From Bacillota bacterium (lineage in GTDB: Bacteria > Bacillota > Clostridia > Lachnospirales > Lachnospiraceae), in NCBI GenBank assembly GCA_023421505.1, contig JAEZTJ010000081.1, positions 208,145-272,144 on the forward strand: 64,000 bases of DNA, in the 5' to 3' direction. This document shows, one piece after another, positions 33,176 through 42,621 of this stretch. The notes under the pieces were generated by a model. That model was not told where the DNA came from and did not search any database. It saw nothing but the letters and a program-made list of their open reading frames with translations. Made by a program: the position numbers and the translations under genes. Position 1 is the first letter of the stretch, and the number at the start of each line of letters is the position of its first letter.

Positions 33176-34999
33176 ATGAAAAATAAAATTACTTTAAGAA
33201 GACGGCTTTTGTATATGGTAATGGCTTTTTGGATGCTACCAGTCTTAACTATATATCTGTTCCTTACCCTATCATACCGAAAGGATATTATTGATAAGAC
33301 GCTGACACTTATGGAGGAGAGCCTGAAGAACTTTACTTATTTTAATGCGCAGCGAATTGATGAAGCAATTGATATCTCAAAAAAAACCTCCTACGAGCAG
33401 ATTATCGAGAAGGCCTGGAGAAAATATACCTCCGGTAAAATATCAAAATCACTTTTATACCGGGAGATTACAGGAAATTTAACAAGTAAGTTTTATAATG
33501 ATAATCGTTTTGATATAGCGGTTTTTTATCTTGCTGAAGAGCCAGACCGGATTTATTATACCAGACAGAAAAAAAGCAATTACATAGATATCTATAGAAA
33601 AGAGGTTGCCGGTGAAGCAAACAATATAACAGGACAGGACACCTCTGATGCCCATGTCAGATTGATTAACGGTAGAATTTATATTATTCGGAATCTATAT
33701 ACTACGACGAATTATACAAAGTTTGGTACCTTAATACTAGAGTTAAATAAGAATAAACTAATTGACGGGATATCTCTTAGTAAGAATTATGAACTTGCAT
33801 TTTATATTAATGATACCAATTCAATGATTTCCTTTAATCAGAGTCTAATGAATGAGAGCCATGCAGAAATTTTAAAGAAGCTAAGTAAGAATTATTCGAA
33901 GGAGATTAATCGTAAAATAATACAGATGGAGGACAAACCTTATACAGGCTTAATCTATCAGCAAAAGTATGAGGATTTTCACTTTGGCGCGATACTAGTG
34001 GCAGATCAAACCGTTATATTTGAGGAGCTGCAAAAGCTGTATCTGGTAATGTCTATTATTATGCTCGTTGTTGTACCAATTTTTATTTATATGATTTATT
34101 TTATCTCTCATCATATCACAAAACCAATGGGCCATATGATTCAGGCAGCAAAGATCTTAGAAAAGGGTAATATCGGTACGCAGATGGAAGGTAACTATAT
34201 GCCGAATGCTGAATTTGAGGTCCTGAAAACTTCCTTTAATCAGATGTCCTCTGAAATCAAATATTTATTTGACTATGCCTACAGTGAAAAGCTGGCACGT
34301 AAGGATGCGAAAATCATTGCCCTGCAATCACAGATTAATCCTCATTTTCTAAATAATACGCTTGAGATGATGAACTGGCAGGCCAGAATGGCAGGAGATG
34401 TAACCGTATCGAAGATGATTGAGAATCTGGGAACCTTATTAAACTACAGTATGGACCGTTCCAATCAAAAATTTATTGATTTATCTGAGGAGCTCCGCTG
34501 CGTGGATGCCTACTGTTATATTATTTCGATGAGATTTGGTAAACGTTTAAAAATCGAGAAAGAGGTAGATGAGGAGCTGTTACAGCTTAAGGTACCTCAG
34601 CTCATTTTACAGCCGTTAATCGAAAATGCGGTTGTGCATGGCGTTGAAACGATAAAGAGCGGTATGATTAAAATTAATATATATAAATCGGAGAGGAGTG
34701 CTATTCTACAGATTATCAATTCAGGCAAAGATATGACGCCTAATGATTTGGAAAGGGTAGAGAAGATATTAAATGGAACTTATGAGCAAAATCCAGAGGA
34801 AAGGGCAAACCATGAAGCTATGGGTATTCATAATGTCAATGAGAGAATAAAGCTCCTATACGGAGAGGAATTCGGACTCACGATCCGGCCAATCGGTGAG
34901 GGTGAGACAGCCTCCACAATTACAATACCGCTTGACTATGATTCGAATTCTGAGCGGGATATTAACCCACAATTATTATGGAATAACCTACAGAAGTAA
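33176..34999 (+). CDS. Sensor histidine kinase, YesM type
   Basis: 607 residues. Two membrane segments (about 12-33 and 288-312) flank an extracytoplasmic sensor domain. A HAMP linker (312-365) leads to a His_kinase domain with H390 in SQINPHFLNN, and the ATP-binding domain has N-box LIENAVVHGVE and later GMGIHN-type glycines (AMGIHNVNERI). It lies immediately upstream of the sugar ABC transporter genes, and its partner response regulator is at 38406. It probably senses the imported oligosaccharide outside the cell. GGGAGG precedes the ATG. Confidence 0.94.
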   Translation: MKNKITLRRRLLYMVMAFWMLPVLTIYLFLTLSYRKDIIDKTLTLMEESLKNFTYFNAQRIDEAIDISKKTSYEQIIEKAWRKYTSGKISKSLLYREITGNLTSKFYNDNRFDIAVFYLAEEPDRIYYTRQKKSNYIDIYRKEVAGEANNITGQDTSDAHVRLINGRIYIIRNLYTTTNYTKFGTLILELNKNKLIDGISLSKNYELAFYINDTNSMISFNQSLMNESHAEILKKLSKNYSKEINRKIIQMEDKPYTGLIYQQKYEDFHFGAILVADQTVIFEELQKLYLVMSIIMLVVVPIFIYMIYFISHHITKPMGHMIQAAKILEKGNIGTQMEGNYMPNAEFEVLKTSFNQMSSEIKYLFDYAYSEKLARKDAKIIALQSQINPHFLNNTLEMMNWQARMAGDVTVSKMIENLGTLLNYSMDRSNQKFIDLSEELRCVDAYCYIISMRFGKRLKIEKEVDEELLQLKVPQLILQPLIENAVVHGVETIKSGMIKINIYKSERSAILQIINSGKDMTPNDLERVEKILNGTYEQNPEERANHEAMGIHNVNERIKLLYGEEFGLTIRPIGEGETASTITIPLDYDSNSERDINPQLLWNNLQK

Positions 35000-35194
35000 T
35001 TCTCATATAATCCTTTGGTACAGTTTATGTAATAGTATAGCTTATTTTGTTATCAACACAGCAAGATTAAACAAATAATGTCAAGTTGAACTAAAGCATT
35101 TTAGTAATAATGACACTATAATATAAGTGTACTAAGAGATTAATAATAAGGCTTTTGGTAAAATTAACTTTATAATTTAAGGAGGATTATTTCT

Positions 35195-36541
35195 ATGAAA
35201 AAAATGAAAAAAGCTCTTTCTCTCGTTCTCACAGTTGCATTCCTTGTGACTTTCATGGCTGCCTGTGGTTCAAAGGACGATAAGAAGGATACCGCAGCAT
35301 CTGATCAGGTAACAGAGGCAGCTGATAAGGATGCTGCAGCCGTTACAGCTGAGCCCACAGAGGCAACCAAAAATCCGGTTACCTTGATAACAGTTTCCAT
35401 GTATGGTGGTACTGATCCAAATGCAGGAAACTATCAGGCGTTTAATGAAAAATTCATGACTGACAATCCTTACATAACAATAGAGGATGACTCACAGACT
35501 GCTGATCAGGACTGGAAGACAAAGATCGCAGCAGATTTTGCAGTAGGCAACGAGCCCGATGTTATTCAGTACTTTACTGATGCAAATGCTAGTGATGTAT
35601 TAGCAGCTGATAAATTTGTAACAATTGATGAGATTAAAGCAGAATATCCGGATTATGCCGCTGATACGCTAGATACAGCCTTAGCAGCAGCTGCAAATCC
35701 TGATGGTGTTCAAAGAGCAGTACCGACTACAGGCTATTGGGAAGGTTTATTCTGCAATAAGGATTTATTTGATAAATTTGGACTTGAGCTTCCTACCGAC
35801 TGGGATAAGATGGTAACTGCAATTGAGACCTTTAAGAAGAATGATATTGTTCCGATTGCTGTATCTTTAAATAATGTACCTCATTACTGGATTGAATTCT
35901 TAATGCTTTCGGCAGCAGGCCCTGATGGCTATAAAACAGTTCCTGATTCTGTACCGGAGGATTGGTGCAAGGGTCTTACAATGTTTAAGACATTAAGAGA
36001 TATGGGAGCGTTTCCAGTTGATACCGATACGATTGATAATGATTTCGCAGGTGAGATGTTTAAGAATAAGCAAGCAGCAATGCAGTTAGACGGTTCCTGG
36101 TATGCAGGTGGTATCCCGGATCAGGATAATACGGTTGTGGTAGCCTTCCCTACGATTAAAGACGGAAAAGCTCCGGCAGGAAGTATGGTTGGCGGTATTT
36201 CTTCCGGCTTCTATATTACAAAAAAGGCTTGGGAAGATCCTGACAAGAAAGATGCAGCAGTAAAATTTGTAATGGCACATACCAATAAAGATGCAGTTGC
36301 AACCTACTGGGGCGGTAATGGTCAGGCAGCTGCAAAGGTTGAACCTCTTGACAACATGACACCACTTGGAATCTCAGGTCTTAATTACAGCAGCTCTGCT
36401 ACAAGCATCAGTGCTCCTACTGATTCAAGAATCAGCCAGGAAGCTTATAATACTTTGGTAGCAGGTATTGTGGATGTATCTACCGGTGCAAAATCTCCGG
36501 AGGATTTATTAAGTGAAGTATTAGAAATTAATAAAAAATAA
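35195..36541 (+). CDS. Sugar ABC transporter substrate-binding lipoprotein
   Basis: 448-residue extracellular solute-binding protein family 1. The lipoprotein signal peptide ends in the lipobox FMAAC (lipidated Cys near 24), followed by a charged, alanine-rich linker (28-60). The binding fold contains NYQAFNEKFM, EPDVIQYFTDANA, PTTGYWEGLFCNKDLFDKFG and AAMQLDGSWYAGG. Given the surrounding phosphorylase, NagA and NagB genes, chitobiose or short GlcNAc oligomers are the likely ligand. AAGGAGG lies ten bases upstream of the ATG. A strong hairpin follows, which often lowers permease expression relative to the binding protein. Confidence 0.92.
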   Translation: MKKMKKALSLVLTVAFLVTFMAACGSKDDKKDTAASDQVTEAADKDAAAVTAEPTEATKNPVTLITVSMYGGTDPNAGNYQAFNEKFMTDNPYITIEDDSQTADQDWKTKIAADFAVGNEPDVIQYFTDANASDVLAADKFVTIDEIKAEYPDYAADTLDTALAAAANPDGVQRAVPTTGYWEGLFCNKDLFDKFGLELPTDWDKMVTAIETFKKNDIVPIAVSLNNVPHYWIEFLMLSAAGPDGYKTVPDSVPEDWCKGLTMFKTLRDMGAFPVDTDTIDNDFAGEMFKNKQAAMQLDGSWYAGGIPDQDNTVVVAFPTIKDGKAPAGSMVGGISSGFYITKKAWEDPDKKDAAVKFVMAHTNKDAVATYWGGNGQAAAKVEPLDNMTPLGISGLNYSSSATSISAPTDSRISQEAYNTLVAGIVDVSTGAKSPEDLLSEVLEINKK

Positions 36542-36554
36542 CATTACTCCTGTT

Positions 36555-36585
36555 GGGAGAGGGGTTCAATTCATGCCCCTCTCCC
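36555..36585 (+). terminator. Intercistronic hairpin between binding-protein and permease genes
   Basis: GGGAGAGGGG pairs perfectly with CCCCTCTCCC around an 11-base loop and is followed by TTTCT. It is probably a partial terminator or RNA-protecting element giving more binding protein than permease. Confidence 0.75.
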
Positions 36586-36622
36586 TTTCTGAAAGGTATT
36601 CTGATAGAAAGGGCGATAGTCG

Positions 36623-37504
36623 ATGCTATATAAGAAAAAACTACCATTATTCATATTTCTGATACCGGGTTTACTGCTTATGATAATATTTTTATATGAG
36701 CCATTTATCGAGAATATCATAAACAGCTTTTACGATATGAAATCCGTTATAAAAATGCCCGGGCAGGAATGGACTTTTCTCGGATTAGATAATTATAAGA
36801 AGCTTTTCGCTGATCCGAAAGTAAAAATCGCAGTAATAAATTCTTTAAAAATGATGGCATTGGCTGTCGTGTTTCAGGTTGGAATCGCATTTATACTTGC
36901 AGTTTTGGTAAGTCAAATCAAACGTGGGCAGCATGTATTCCGTACTGTTTTTTTCTTCCCGATCGTAATTTCAGCTACAGCAATCGGTTTGTTATTCAAA
37001 TTATTTTATAATTATAACGGTGGTATGTTAAATCAGTTACTTCTTTCCATGGGTAAAGAACCAATGAACTGGCTTTCAGTCGGCAAAGCCTTTGTGATGA
37101 TATCCATACCGACAATCTGGAGCTATGTTGGTTTTTACTTTGTTATTTTACTAACAGGGTTAAATGCTATTTCGGATGATATCTATGAGGCAGCTTCCAT
37201 AGATGGATGTCCTAGATGGAAACAGGTTTTTTTTGTCACCATCCCTTTAGTTCGTGGAGTAATGTGCACCTGTATCACGCTTGCAGTTACCGGAGCCTTA
37301 AAGGTATTTGATTTACCCTGGGTTATTGCACCGAAGGGAGCACCGCAGGGAGTTACACATTTTTTAGGTACTTATATGTATGAACAGACCTTTACGATCA
37401 GTAATATTGATTATGGTTCCACCTTGGCATTTGTAATAGTTATACTTGGTGTAATTGTTTCTAAAATAGTATCTAAACTAATAAAACCGGATGATAATCT
37501 GTAA
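36623..37504 (+). CDS. Sugar ABC transporter permease (MalF-like)
   Basis: Integral membrane protein, 293 residues, six predicted helices, carbohydrate uptake CUT1 family. The ATPase-docking EAA loop is EAASIDGCPRWKQVFFVTIP. It pairs with the next gene to form the transmembrane channel. No ATPase gene is present in the locus, so a shared MsmX/MsmK-type ATPase from elsewhere probably powers it. The spacing to the following gene is 13 bases. Confidence 0.94.
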   Translation: MLYKKKLPLFIFLIPGLLLMIIFLYEPFIENIINSFYDMKSVIKMPGQEWTFLGLDNYKKLFADPKVKIAVINSLKMMALAVVFQVGIAFILAVLVSQIKRGQHVFRTVFFFPIVISATAIGLLFKLFYNYNGGMLNQLLLSMGKEPMNWLSVGKAFVMISIPTIWSYVGFYFVILLTGLNAISDDIYEAASIDGCPRWKQVFFVTIPLVRGVMCTCITLAVTGALKVFDLPWVIAPKGAPQGVTHFLGTYMYEQTFTISNIDYGSTLAFVIVILGVIVSKIVSKLIKPDDNL

Positions 37505-37517
37505 GCGGGGTGAAAGT

Positions 37518-38366
37518 ATGTCTGTCAAGAGTAAAACGAGGAAGAAATTTAAGGTTTCCTATCTTATTATATATGCTGTTTTATGCTTATGGGGGGTTAC
37601 AACTGTATTTCCTTTTCTGTGGATCGTTAATAATTCCTTTAAACCCTCCAGGGAGGTAGTCAATACTTCCTTTCGGCTACCGATTGATTTTACTTTTCAA
37701 AATTATCAGAATGCCTTTGATAATCTGAATATACTGGTCGCTTATAAGAACAGTCTGATGATATCGGGAAGTGTAACAATCGGTGTAATGATCCTTGCCA
37801 GTATGATGGCCTTTGCAATGACCCGTTATAAATTCAGGGGAAAAGAGCTTTTGCAGTCCTTTATAATGGCAAGCCTTATGTTTCCGGTATTCTCAACGAT
37901 TATTCCGGTATTTAAAATGATGTCGCAGGCGGAGTTGATTAATAAACCGATAGCCGTTATCCTGCCGCAGATTGCCGGTAACCTAAGCTTTGCCACTGTA
38001 GTTATGATGGGCTTTTTACGGGGGTTGCCGCTTGAGATGGAGGAGGCTGCTTATATGGAAGGAGCCAATGTGGGTAAGGTCTTCACAAGAATTATTATTC
38101 CACTCTCAAGACCTTCTCTGGCAACCGTAGCAATTTTCTGCTTCCTCTGGTCTTACAATGACTTATTTACCCAGTTGATTATGATCCGCAGAAGGGTAAA
38201 ATATCCGGTCTGCGCCCTGCTGAATGAGATTAGTTCAAAATATGGCACGGATTATGGATTAATGGCATCGTCAATTGCTATCATCATTATTCCGGTATTA
38301 ATTGTATATATATTTTTACAGAAGAATATTATTAAAGGTTTGACAGCCGGAGCCTTAAAAGGTTAG
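37518..38366 (+). CDS. Sugar ABC transporter permease (MalG-like)
   Basis: 282 residues, six helices, second CUT1 permease. The EAA loop is EAAYMEGANVGKVFTRIIIP and the start has the usual FPFLWIVNNSFKPSREV. The ATG at 37518 is preferred to an in-frame ATG at 37491 that lies inside the preceding gene. Downstream, 39 bases separate it from the response regulator. Confidence 0.94.
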   Translation: MSVKSKTRKKFKVSYLIIYAVLCLWGVTTVFPFLWIVNNSFKPSREVVNTSFRLPIDFTFQNYQNAFDNLNILVAYKNSLMISGSVTIGVMILASMMAFAMTRYKFRGKELLQSFIMASLMFPVFSTIIPVFKMMSQAELINKPIAVILPQIAGNLSFATVVMMGFLRGLPLEMEEAAYMEGANVGKVFTRIIIPLSRPSLATVAIFCFLWSYNDLFTQLIMIRRRVKYPVCALLNEISSKYGTDYGLMASSIAIIIIPVLIVYIFLQKNIIKGLTAGALKG

Positions 38367-38405
38367 AATTTTAGATGAAATGACTACTTAATGGGGGGCT
38401 TGCAT

Positions 38406-39164
38406 ATGTATAAAGTTGTAATTATTGATGATGAACCAATTATTGTAGAAGGTATTTCACGAATGCTTAAGTGGGAGCAGTTTGGTTGTAGAATTATAGC
38501 TACCGCAAATGATGGAATAGAAGGAGCAGAAGTAATCAGAAAACATAGTCCGCATATTGTAATAACCGATATTGCTATGCCAGATCAAGATGGGCTTGCT
38601 ATGATTGCAGGTATCAAATCTGAATTTCCGGACCTGGAGATCAGTATTCTTACCGGCTACCGTAAATTCGAATATGCCCAGAAGGCGATTAATCTCGGTG
38701 TTACAAGATTCATATTAAAGCCCTCGAGTATGGAGGAATTAGAGGAAGCTATTTCGGCTATGGTTCAAAACCTAAAAGCGAAAAAAATACTGCCTGAAAG
38801 CAGTGCAAAGGAATACTCAGATAGTGAAAGATATGACAATGAAGCTAGTAATTTTATCGTCAATCATGCAATTAAATACATAGAACAAAACTATCCCCAT
38901 AAAATCTCGCTGTCTGAAGTGGCTGAGAAGGTATATGTCAGTCAATGGCATTTAAGTAAGCTTTTAAATAAGCATATGGGGCAGAATTTTTCAGAAATAT
39001 TAAATAATGTGCGTATTAAGGAGGCACAGAAGCTGCTTCGTGATCCGTCCCTTCGTATCGGTGATATTGCGGAGAAGGTGGGCTTCATTGATATGGCGCA
39101 CTTCTCAAGAGTTTTTAAAAAGAATATTGGTATCTCGGCGAACGAGTTTCGTAATACAATATAA
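38406..39164 (+). CDS. Response regulator, YesN type (receiver plus AraC HTH)
   Basis: 252 residues. The receiver domain (1-118) has the acidic pair DDE, phosphoacceptor D55 in VITDIAMPDQDG and the conserved lysine in ILKPSS. The C-terminal AraC/XylS domain (about 150-250) has both helix-turn-helices (ISLSEVAEKVYVSQWHLSKL and RIGDIAEKVGFIDMAHFSRV). It is the partner of the YesM-type kinase at 33176 and probably activates the transporter promoter. The ATG at 38406 follows a run of six G residues; the in-frame ATG at 38391 overlaps that run. Confidence 0.94.
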   Translation: MYKVVIIDDEPIIVEGISRMLKWEQFGCRIIATANDGIEGAEVIRKHSPHIVITDIAMPDQDGLAMIAGIKSEFPDLEISILTGYRKFEYAQKAINLGVTRFILKPSSMEELEEAISAMVQNLKAKKILPESSAKEYSDSERYDNEASNFIVNHAIKYIEQNYPHKISLSEVAEKVYVSQWHLSKLLNKHMGQNFSEILNNVRIKEAQKLLRDPSLRIGDIAEKVGFIDMAHFSRVFKKNIGISANEFRNTI

Positions 39165-39196
39165 CAGAATAGTATTGAAAACATATAGTTAACAAT

Positions 39197-39240
39197 TGAT
39201 AATTGAAACGGTATAGTCTTATTAATTGTATACAATACAT
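39197..39240 (+). repeat. Left-half copy of repeat family R2
   Basis: AATTGAAACGGTATAGTCTT followed by ATTAATTGTATACAATAC matches the left arm of R2. It abuts R4 copy 2, so the two families have landed together. Confidence 0.5.
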
Positions 39241-39271
39241 AAAGGTTATGAGTTTTATAAGCTCCTTGATA

Positions 39272-39363
39272 GGATTAGAATAGTGTCTTTTGCTATTCTT
39301 TATAAGCCTCGTATACGAGGCTTTGGGCTTGCGTGTATTTTGCAAGACTATTCACTCTAATCC
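39272..39363 (+). repeat. Repeat family R4, copy 2
   Basis: It is bounded by GGATTAGA and TCTAATCC. Inside are the hairpin GAATAG-tgtcttttg-CTATTC, the palindrome CCTCGTATACGAGG and TTTTGCAAGACTATTCAC. Confidence 0.6.
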
Positions 39364-39400
39364 TTGATAGTTGAAAAAGTAAGTGAGGAGATAAGGGTAT

Positions 39401-40534
39401 ATGATAATAAAAAATGCAGCAGTTTTTCAAGAGGATGGAAGCTTTCGGATTGAAGATATTTTCATATTAAATGATCGAATTGTCAATTCGAAAGATTATT
39501 ATAATGCAAGTAGTAAAGACGAAGTATTAGATGCACAGGGAATGTATGCTATTCCGGGACTTACGGATATTCATTTTCATGGATGCTTTGGACATGATTT
39601 CTGTGAAGGAACAGAAAAAGCCTTTGACGCAATTACTGCCTATGAAGCTTCTCAGGGGATAACTACTTTATGTCCGGCTACGATGACGCTGCCGGAGGAA
39701 ACTTTAGCTGAGATAGTTCGAAATTTTTCTGATTATCCTAACGATAAGGGCGCAATTTTCTGCGGCATCAATTTGGAAGGCCCCTTTTTATCAGTGAAGA
39801 AAAAAGGTGCTCAAAGAGAGGATTATCTGCGAAAGCCGGATGTTTCTATGTTTTTACGTCTTCAGGAGCTTTCAGGGAACAGGATAAAGCTTGTTAGTAT
39901 TGCACCGGAGGAGGAAGGAGCTCTTGATTTTATAGCTGCTTTAAAAACGAAGGTAGTGGTATCCGTAGCCCATACTACAATAAATTATGAGAAAGCAATC
40001 GAAGCCTTTGAGAGGGGTGCCAGACATGTGACACATCTTTTTAACGCTATGCCGCCCTTTCTTCACAGAGATCCGGGGGTTATCGGAGCTGCCTTTGACA
40101 CACCTGATTGCAGGGTAGAGCTTATCTGTGACGGAGTTCATATCCATAGCAGCGTGATTAGAGCTGTATTTCAAATGTTTGGCAGAGACCGCGTTGTTAT
40201 GATCAGTGATAGTATGATGGCCACAGGGATAGAGGATGGAATTTATACTTTGGGTGAACAAGACGTCAGAGTTGAAGGTAAGGTTGCGCGCTTAACTACA
40301 GATGGTACAATTGCCTGCTCTGTTACCAATCTGATGGATTGCTTAAGATATACAGTACTTGAAGCAGGAATACCACTTGAGACAGCTGTCTATGCGGCAG
40401 CGGTTAATCCTGCAAAAGTCATTGGCATTGATAAGGATTATGGAAGTATAGCTGTTGGTAAGGTAGCAAATATTGTGCTATTAGATAAAAAATTAAATAC
40501 ATCGGCAGTTATATTGAAGGGAAACGTTATTTAA
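39401..40534 (+). CDS. nagA: N-acetylglucosamine-6-phosphate deacetylase
   Basis: Amidohydrolase-superfamily enzyme of 377 residues that removes acetate from GlcNAc-6-P to give glucosamine-6-P. Motifs: DIHFHGCFGHD near the N-terminus, NLEGPFLS with the metal-binding glutamate, AHTT, VTHLFNAMPP, ICDGVHIH and the catalytic aspartate in MISDSMMATG. It follows the transporter and regulator genes and precedes nagB, completing the route from chitobiose. AGTGAGGAG precedes the ATG. Confidence 0.96.
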   Translation: MIIKNAAVFQEDGSFRIEDIFILNDRIVNSKDYYNASSKDEVLDAQGMYAIPGLTDIHFHGCFGHDFCEGTEKAFDAITAYEASQGITTLCPATMTLPEETLAEIVRNFSDYPNDKGAIFCGINLEGPFLSVKKKGAQREDYLRKPDVSMFLRLQELSGNRIKLVSIAPEEEGALDFIAALKTKVVVSVAHTTINYEKAIEAFERGARHVTHLFNAMPPFLHRDPGVIGAAFDTPDCRVELICDGVHIHSSVIRAVFQMFGRDRVVMISDSMMATGIEDGIYTLGEQDVRVEGKVARLTTDGTIACSVTNLMDCLRYTVLEAGIPLETAVYAAAVNPAKVIGIDKDYGSIAVGKVANIVLLDKKLNTSAVILKGNVI

Positions 40535-40586
40535 CAAAAGATAAGCTTTCAGTAACATAAAATAATACAATTTACAATTATACATG

Positions 40587-40666
40587 AACAAACATAGTTC
40601 TTCGATTCTGAGCCACTTCGGTATAAGTGCTTTTTACTTTATTTTCACCCCAGAACAGTATTTGTT
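40587..40666. other. Imperfect hairpin between nagA and nagB
   Basis: AACAAACATAGTTCT pairs imperfectly with AGAACAGTATTTGTT, with a small CACTT / AAGTG hairpin inside. The words ACATAGTT and CACTTCGGTATA recall R3 copy 1, so it may be a decayed R3 fragment. Confidence 0.35.
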
Positions 40667-40736
40667 ATATGTATCATTTTTGGATTTAGAGTTTACACTT
40701 ACTGAAAGATAAGAATATGGGGAGGAGTTTCACATT

Positions 40737-41495
40737 ATGCGTATATATAAAACCTCAGATTATCAGGAGATGAGCCGTAAGGCAGCTAATATTATTTCTG
40801 CCCAGATCATTTTAAAGCCAGACAGTGTGCTCGGATTAGCGACCGGCTCTACACCAATCGGTATTTACAGACAGTTAATCGAGTGGCATAACAAGGGTGA
40901 TTTGGATTTTCACGAAATCAAAACGGTTAATCTGGATGAATATAAAGGCCTGTCACCGGAAAATATACAAAGCTATCATTATTTTATGATGCACAATTTA
41001 TTTAAACATATTAATATCAATATAGAAAACACCTTCCTCCCAGACGGTTTGAAGCAAGACAGTGAAGCAGAATGTAACAGATTTGATCAGGTGATAGAGC
41101 AATTAGGCGGAATTGATTTGCAGCTATTAGGGCTTGGTCATAATGGGCATATCGGTTTTAATGAACCGGGAGAGGCTTTTGAAAAAGGGACTCATTGTGT
41201 TGAATTGACAAAAAGCACAATCGAGGCAAATTCCCGCTTGTTTGCACCTGGGGAGTTAGTTCCCAGCCATGCCTATACGATGGGAATTCAGACTATTATG
41301 CTTGCTAAGAAAATTCTGCTTGTTGTAAGCGGCGAGGATAAAGCTGAGATATTATTAAAGGCTTTAACCGGTCCGGTAACACCCGCAGTTCCGGCCTCAA
41401 TCCTTCAGCTTCATTCGGAGCTTGTAGTTGTAGCTGATCAGAAGGCCGCGGCATTATTCGACGATTGCTTGATTACTAACAGTGATTCTAAATAA
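40737..41495 (+). CDS. nagB: Glucosamine-6-phosphate deaminase
   Basis: 252 residues. It converts glucosamine-6-P to fructose-6-P and ammonia, entering glycolysis. Family motifs: GLATGSTPIGIYRQL, VNLDEYKGL with the catalytic aspartate, and LGLGHNGHIGFNEPG. The allosteric-site C-terminal extension of E. coli NagB is shorter here, as in Bacillus. GGGGAGGAG lies upstream of the ATG. A strong terminator follows, marking the end of the chitobiose locus. Confidence 0.97.
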   Translation: MRIYKTSDYQEMSRKAANIISAQIILKPDSVLGLATGSTPIGIYRQLIEWHNKGDLDFHEIKTVNLDEYKGLSPENIQSYHYFMMHNLFKHININIENTFLPDGLKQDSEAECNRFDQVIEQLGGIDLQLLGLGHNGHIGFNEPGEAFEKGTHCVELTKSTIEANSRLFAPGELVPSHAYTMGIQTIMLAKKILLVVSGEDKAEILLKALTGPVTPAVPASILQLHSELVVVADQKAAALFDDCLITNSDSK

Positions 41496-41559
41496 TATAA
41501 TAAAATAAGAAGTAAGATGCTCCAATAGTCCTGCTTTCTTCGAAAGGATAGTAGAGATA

Positions 41560-41605
41560 CTCCCTAAGTAATCTTTTCGTTGAAAGCTTACTAGGGAGCA
41601 TTTTG
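41560..41605 (+). terminator. Terminator at the end of the amino-sugar locus
   Basis: CTCCCTAAGTAA pairs with TTACTAGGGAG, with an inner CTTT / AAAG hairpin, and runs into ATTTTGTGTT. Confidence 0.8.
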
Positions 41606-41751
41606 TGTTAACAGCTTAAATATTCCTTGTTATATTTGGCAGAATATATTAGAATATATTAGAAATCAGCAAGATGAATGACAGCAAGCTAGTGTTTACA
41701 CAAGGATGAATTCACTTGTTATAAATACAATGATATATAGGAGAATACTAT

Positions 41752-42591
41752 ATGGCGCTTATAATCGATGGAAAGAAAATATCTTCAGAAATCAAAGATG
41801 AATTAAGAGAAAAGGTCACAGAGCTTACGAATAAAGGGATTACAGTAACCTTGGCAGTAATTCAGGTAGGGAATGATCCGGCTTCTTCTGTATATGTTGG
41901 GAATAAGAAAAAAGCCTGTGAATATATAGGAATCAAGTCTTTGGCTTATGAGCTTCCTGAGACTACCACACAGAAGGAATTGGTAACATTAGTAGAGAAA
42001 TTAAATGAAGATCAAAGCGTGAACGGTATTTTAGTACAGCTTCCGCTGCCTTCTCATATTGATGAGGATACTATCATTAAGACAATTTCGCCGTTAAAGG
42101 ATGTAGATGGTTTTCATCCGCAGAGCGTAGGAGCACTAAGCATTGGCCAGAAGGGCTTTGTTTCCTGTACTCCCGCTGGTGTAATCGAGTTGTTGAAGCG
42201 TTCCGGTATCTCTATAGCTGGTAAGGAATGTGTAATAATAGGAAGAAGTAATATTGTCGGTAAACCGATGGCTCTTTTAATGCTTCGTGAAAATGCAACA
42301 GTAACTATCTGTCATTCCAGAACAAGTAACCTGAAGGAAGTGGCGAAAAGAGCGGATATTCTGATTGTGGCTATCGGCAAGCCCAAATTTGTAACCAAGG
42401 ATTATGTAAAAGAAGGTGCAGTAGTCATTGATGTGGGCATACACAGAAATGAAGCAAATAAGCTCTGCGGTGATGTGGATTATGAGGAGGTTCTTCCGAT
42501 GGTTTCTGCAATCACTCCGGTTCCCGGTGGTGTCGGGCCAATGACGATAGCCATGTTAATGAATAACTGTGTGGAAGCGGTATTAGCATAA
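41752..42591 (+). CDS. folD: Methylenetetrahydrofolate dehydrogenase/cyclohydrolase
   Basis: Bifunctional one-carbon enzyme of 279 residues interconverting methylene-, methenyl- and formyl-THF. Signature regions: VGNDPASSVYVGNKKKACE with the catalytic lysine, GILVQLPLP, KDVDGFHP, the Rossmann loop GRSNIVGKPMA and the closing TPVPGGVGPMT. AGGAG lies upstream. It is followed by an unrecognised gene and rimO. Confidence 0.97.
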   Translation: MALIIDGKKISSEIKDELREKVTELTNKGITVTLAVIQVGNDPASSVYVGNKKKACEYIGIKSLAYELPETTTQKELVTLVEKLNEDQSVNGILVQLPLPSHIDEDTIIKTISPLKDVDGFHPQSVGALSIGQKGFVSCTPAGVIELLKRSGISIAGKECVIIGRSNIVGKPMALLMLRENATVTICHSRTSNLKEVAKRADILIVAIGKPKFVTKDYVKEGAVVIDVGIHRNEANKLCGDVDYEEVLPMVSAITPVPGGVGPMTIAMLMNNCVEAVLA

Positions 42592-42621
42592 AAGGCCTTA
42601 ATTAGGTGGGAGGGCTGTTTC

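Noticed and set aside
35100..35125. Possible promoter with TATAAT at 35117 before the sugar-binding protein gene
   Set aside because: The -10 is good but no acceptable -35 lies at 16-18 bases. It may be an activator-dependent promoter of the YesN-type regulator, but the sequence alone does not support a firm call.
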